This document shows positions 7,501 through 8,600 of a stretch of 8,600 nt of DNA, one piece after another. The translations under genes were made by a program, and so were the position numbers. Position 1 is the stretch's first letter; every line of letters begins with the position of its first letter. A model generated the notes under the pieces. That model was not told where the DNA came from. It worked only from the letters and a program-made list of their open reading frames with translations, and did no database searches. The stretch comes from an uncultured Sphingomonadales bacterium (GTDB taxonomy: Bacteria; Pseudomonadota; Alphaproteobacteria; Sphingomonadales; Sphingomonadaceae), in contig CAITOD010000641.1 in NCBI GenBank assembly GCA_903893935.1, forward strand, positions 1-8,600, in the 5' to 3' direction.

Positions 7501-7980
7501 CGGCGTGAAGTTTTCCAGCGCGTAGATCGCGCCGGCGTTGGTCACCGTGGTGGTCACCCCGGGGTTGATCGCAATCGCGGTCGAAAAGTTGAGCGGGCTG
7601 GTGGCGGTGCCGGCATAAATGATGCCGCCGCCGTTGACCGTGACGTTGTTCGACGAATTGATCGTGATCGTCGGCGTGCTGACCACGGTGCCGACGGGCA
7701 GCGTGGTCTGGTTGACGCCGGTGCCGACGGTGGTCGCGGTGGTGAGCGTGGTGGTGCCCGCGCCGGTCAGCGTGCCGGTGCCGGCAATCGTGATATTGCC
7801 CGCTGTTGCGGTGTTCAGCGTCTGCGTGGTGCCGGTCGAAATGGTGGTGTCGGCCAGTGCCGGTGTCGCCGCCAGCAGCCCCGCTGAAAACACTCCGAAT
7901 GTAAACGCGCCCATCGTGCGCGAGAGTGCAACCGGAGCGGCCGAGGCCAGGAACCGTGAATATTTGCGCTGCATCAGCAT
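4513..7980 (-). CDS. Autotransporter (type Va) outer-membrane protein with beta-helical Ser/Thr/Gly/Asn-rich passenger
   Basis: A 1155-residue protein. Residues 1-43 form a signal peptide: a basic n-region (MQRKYSR), a hydrophobic core at about 24-38, and a cleavage site after ALA at 41-43. The passenger runs from 44 to about 850, is rich in Thr, Ser, Gly, Asn, Ala and Val, and shows short beta-helix-like repeats, including GENSAGI (214-220) / GDNSYGV (240-246) and a 20-residue repeat GDIYLGTGANT (570-580) / GNLYLGAGSTN (590-600). A linker (LRGRFNELLPDYAGGTFDVV) leads to a C-terminal barrel of about 285 residues (from about 871) with alternating amphipathic strands. I see no cysteine anywhere, usual for secreted passengers, and no protease, lipase or RGD motif. 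The last residue is Leu rather than the common aromatic. A role in adhesion or surface structure is plausible but unproven. The start at 7980 gives a sensible signal peptide; ATG at 8004 and 7974 are alternatives. The ribosome binding site is weak. Confidence 0.88.
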   Translation of the reverse strand: MLMQRKYSRFLASAAPVALSRTMGAFTFGVFSAGLLAATPALADTTISTGTTQTLNTATAGNITIAGTGTLTGAGTTTLTTATTVGTGVNQTTLPVGTVVSTPTITINSSNNVTVNGGGIIYAGTATSPLNFSTAIAINPGVTTTVTNAGAIYALENFTPTTISGAFVESAVSGVYNRYGIYGAAGGVINGSISNNTATTIGSNTYTGTIAIDGENSAGIQIDGTLNGSLSTEGNITVLGDNSYGVKLNAVTANTATNSAATGNVTIGGVVTVTGSGAQGYVQSGNVAGIILLDGAISNSTSYTDTQGTSLTLTKSGLNSGPSVGGNYFNPGTAPIVEIDGSVAGGIVINAPTTSTSTDSNRGSITAYGNNPALQIGGANAITIGANANTDNGSLNPNTNSGSFALGIDGTVTASAAGTSGVAAYGVVIGGRGGAVTLTGGMEIYGTVSVTTSDTAATAILIQPGSTVGTIFNSGTIKAAAASNNQVSGNVYAIQDLSGTVTSFTNQGNISVSASPQAGSTVAAIDLSHTSSAITLTQSYTVANQTNETTDEAATGYNPLTATLYAGITGDIYLGTGANTVNINSGGVTGNLYLGAGSTNTITAGDVTRWVGNINVGSSGGAGTLAMTLNNYAQFNTPTNGAVNFFNGTGASSLTLNNSASFLGTVLNAPNLAVAVNGGTFGANALGTSTIGSLNVASGAALRVFVDGTSGSSSLLLAKSATFQSGAVISLAINSLTNVVGKYDVLTATTLTGASTLTNSSFNLPVLFTGSVSTDANDVYVTIAHATAAQLGLTSAQTAAYQAILNDASSDNNTNLQSTLLLAYDTPTLRGRFNELLPDYAGGTFDVVTRATRIADKHFDDDSTMFSISQSSAWLEPIVFHGTRTFGDTPGFKTSGGGISTGFEKATPIGNVGFELAWLTGSAKADTYQKVDVGEFELGLFWRKSAGPLYLWAGGNLGRETFDAKRTFNGEFTTSTTTAINTTYFQYHAGGHWAGWSAAFNGGASYTLALNEHFSLRPRGVVEYDRLQENSYIESGDNPIALTVLGRVDTQTTATGTLTAQWSAGPSTHEGRPFSVAVEAGRRTWVSGNLGTTTATFETGDTFSINGGHLPSAWLGNLSISQGGLDYTWKIGTDVERGTDKGIAYGIRASIAVAL
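6190..6280 (-). repeat. Tandem 20-residue repeat within the autotransporter passenger
   Basis: Two adjacent near-copies in the protein, TGDIYLGTGANTV and TGNLYLGAGSTNT, offset by exactly 20 residues (about residues 569-581 and 589-601). The pattern of alternating hydrophobic residues with conserved glycines fits successive coils of a beta-helix. Only two clear copies are visible. Confidence 0.6.
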
Positions 7981-8100
7981 TCTGTCATCCGGCAATGGGT
8001 CCATCGGCAAAGCGCCTCGCGAACCGTGGTCTGGTTGGCGCACCGCTGGCATGACCAGTCGCTGCACCCGTCGAAAAAAGTCCGGTCCCTTATGCGCCAC

Positions 8101-8122
8101 GGATTTCGATAGTGCGAAATCC
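8101..8122. promoter_or_regulatory. Perfect 8-bp inverted repeat in the autotransporter upstream region (possible operator)
   Basis: GGATTTCG (8101-8108), a 6-base spacer, then CGAAATCC (8115-8122). The repeat is perfect and lies about 120 bp upstream of the autotransporter start, inside the 256-bp gap 7981-8236. It could be a binding site for a dimeric regulator of the autotransporter. No T-run follows on either strand, so it is a poor terminator. I could not place a convincing -35/-10 pair next to it; the rest of the gap shows only a TTTTTT run on the minus strand near 8075-8080 and an A/T-rich patch at 8212-8230. Function is inference. Confidence 0.4.
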
Positions 8123-8236
8123 CGCGATCGGGGGCCTGGAATGGCTAACGTGGATAGTCGGAAAACCCCGCAAGGCAAGCCGTTCCACACCCGAACGCGG
8201 TTCGTTTCGCCGTATATTTGGGGGATATTGGCCGGA

Positions 8237-8600
8237 TCACGGCGTCGGCGCCTGGGTGTTGACGCGCCCGGTGCGTTCCAGCTTGCCCCAGCCGATGCCG
8301 AGGCCCGCGGTTGCTGCGCCCACCGCGCGGATCACCACGCCGTACATCAACTGGCGATAGACAAACCGCTGGGTCAGCAGCAGCAGCGCGGGAAAGCGCT
8401 TTTCGCGCACATCGAGGCGATAGGCGATCCAGCCGCACAGCAAGTCGATGGTGGTGAACGCGATCCAGTAGATGCCCATGCGCAAGACGTCGGTCTGCGT
8501 CTGCGCCCAGCCATGCTGCATGATCCGCAGGCCCGTCCCGATGATCGATACGGCGAGCGCCAGGTCGATCAGCGGCGACACCATGGCAAACACGATCTGG
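8237..8600 (-). CDS. C-terminal part of a membrane glycosyltransferase family 2 protein (5' end outside window)
   Basis: Only the last 121 residues or so are visible; the frame is open through the right edge, and the apparent GTG at 8593 is probably an internal valine. Visible parts are a hydrophobic segment (FAMVSPLIDLALAVSII), a second one (GIYWIAFTTIDLLCGWIAY), and the block QRFVYRQLMYGVVIRAV followed by GWGKLERTG. That last block is the C-terminal signature I associate with processive family 2 glycosyltransferases, including those fused to polysaccharide-deacetylase domains in sphingomonads. In the family the catalytic domain lies N-terminal to these membrane helices, so it would be outside the window. 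The likely job is polymerising or extending a surface polysaccharide at the inner membrane. The gene ends 256 bp upstream of the autotransporter with no clear terminator after it, so some read-through cannot be excluded. Confidence 0.75.
   Translation of the reverse strand, partial: QIVFAMVSPLIDLALAVSIIGTGLRIMQHGWAQTQTDVLRMGIYWIAFTTIDLLCGWIAYRLDVREKRFPALLLLTQRFVYRQLMYGVVIRAVGAATAGLGIGWGKLERTGRVNTQAPTP

Noticed and set aside
6367..7887. Long open frame on the plus strand opposite the autotransporter passenger (506 codons), with similar ones at 4480-5370 and 5407-6000
   Set aside because: Composition is Arg/Asp/Ala/Gly low complexity with no start context. The opposite strand encodes a continuous signal peptide, passenger and barrel, so these are antisense shadows of repetitive coding sequence.
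8162..8187. Possible EcfG (general stress sigma) promoter: GGAAC on the minus strand at 8187-8183 upstream of the autotransporter
   Set aside because: At the needed 16-17 base spacing the second element reads TTTT or TTTC rather than CGTT. On the plus strand GGAAA-N16-CGTT is closer but drives no gene. Too weak to annotate.
7981..8190. N-terminal extension of the autotransporter frame up to an ATG at 8190
   Set aside because: The extra 70 residues are polar, lack a signal sequence and would bury the clear signal peptide. The ATG at 7980 gives a normal export signal.
8193..8205. Small hairpin CGAAC-GCG-GTTCG followed by TTT on the plus strand
   Set aside because: A stem of only 5 bp, and the T-run lies on the strand with no gene ending there. 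Not a credible terminator for the glycosyltransferase gene.

Overview
The window looks like an ordinary stretch of chromosome from a GC-rich alphaproteobacterium, most likely a member of the Sphingomonadales. Three things point there: strong G/C preference at third codon positions; a BolA-like gene placed head-to-head with a gene for a protein with a C-terminal J domain, a pairing I know from this class; and the C-terminal signature of a large membrane glycosyltransferase of the kind found in sphingomonads. I recognised all of this from memory, with no database search. I see no rRNA, tRNA, CRISPR array, insertion sequence or phage gene.

Layout. Positions 1-1113 (+) hold a DUF2332-family protein. 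It meets an LtrA-family membrane protein (1110-2324, -) tail to tail, with 4 shared bases. A small BolA-family protein (2366-2647, -) lies directly upstream of ltrA and probably shares its transcript. Divergent from bolA, across only 31 bp, is a protein with a putative N-terminal zinc site and a C-terminal J domain (2679-3269, +). It is followed by a PLP-dependent class I/II aminotransferase (3322-4461, +). A 13-bp GC-rich hairpin (4465-4494) sits between the aminotransferase and a convergent 1155-residue autotransporter (4513-7980, -). Upstream of the autotransporter is a 256-bp non-coding gap containing a perfect 8-bp inverted repeat, then the 3' end of a glycosyltransferase family 2 gene (8237-8600, -) that runs out of the window.

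How the genes relate. bolA and ltrA look like a two-gene unit. The J-domain gene and the aminotransferase are co-directional, 52 bp apart, and may or may not share a transcript; their functions are not obviously linked. The autotransporter is probably its own transcription unit. The glycosyltransferase suggests that surface-polysaccharide genes lie to the right, so the right half of the window concerns the cell envelope. I did not find a convincing undescribed system. The points most worth a second look are the autotransporter passenger with its upstream inverted repeat, the J-domain protein with its cysteine/histidine cluster, and the methyltransferase-like motif in the DUF2332 protein.
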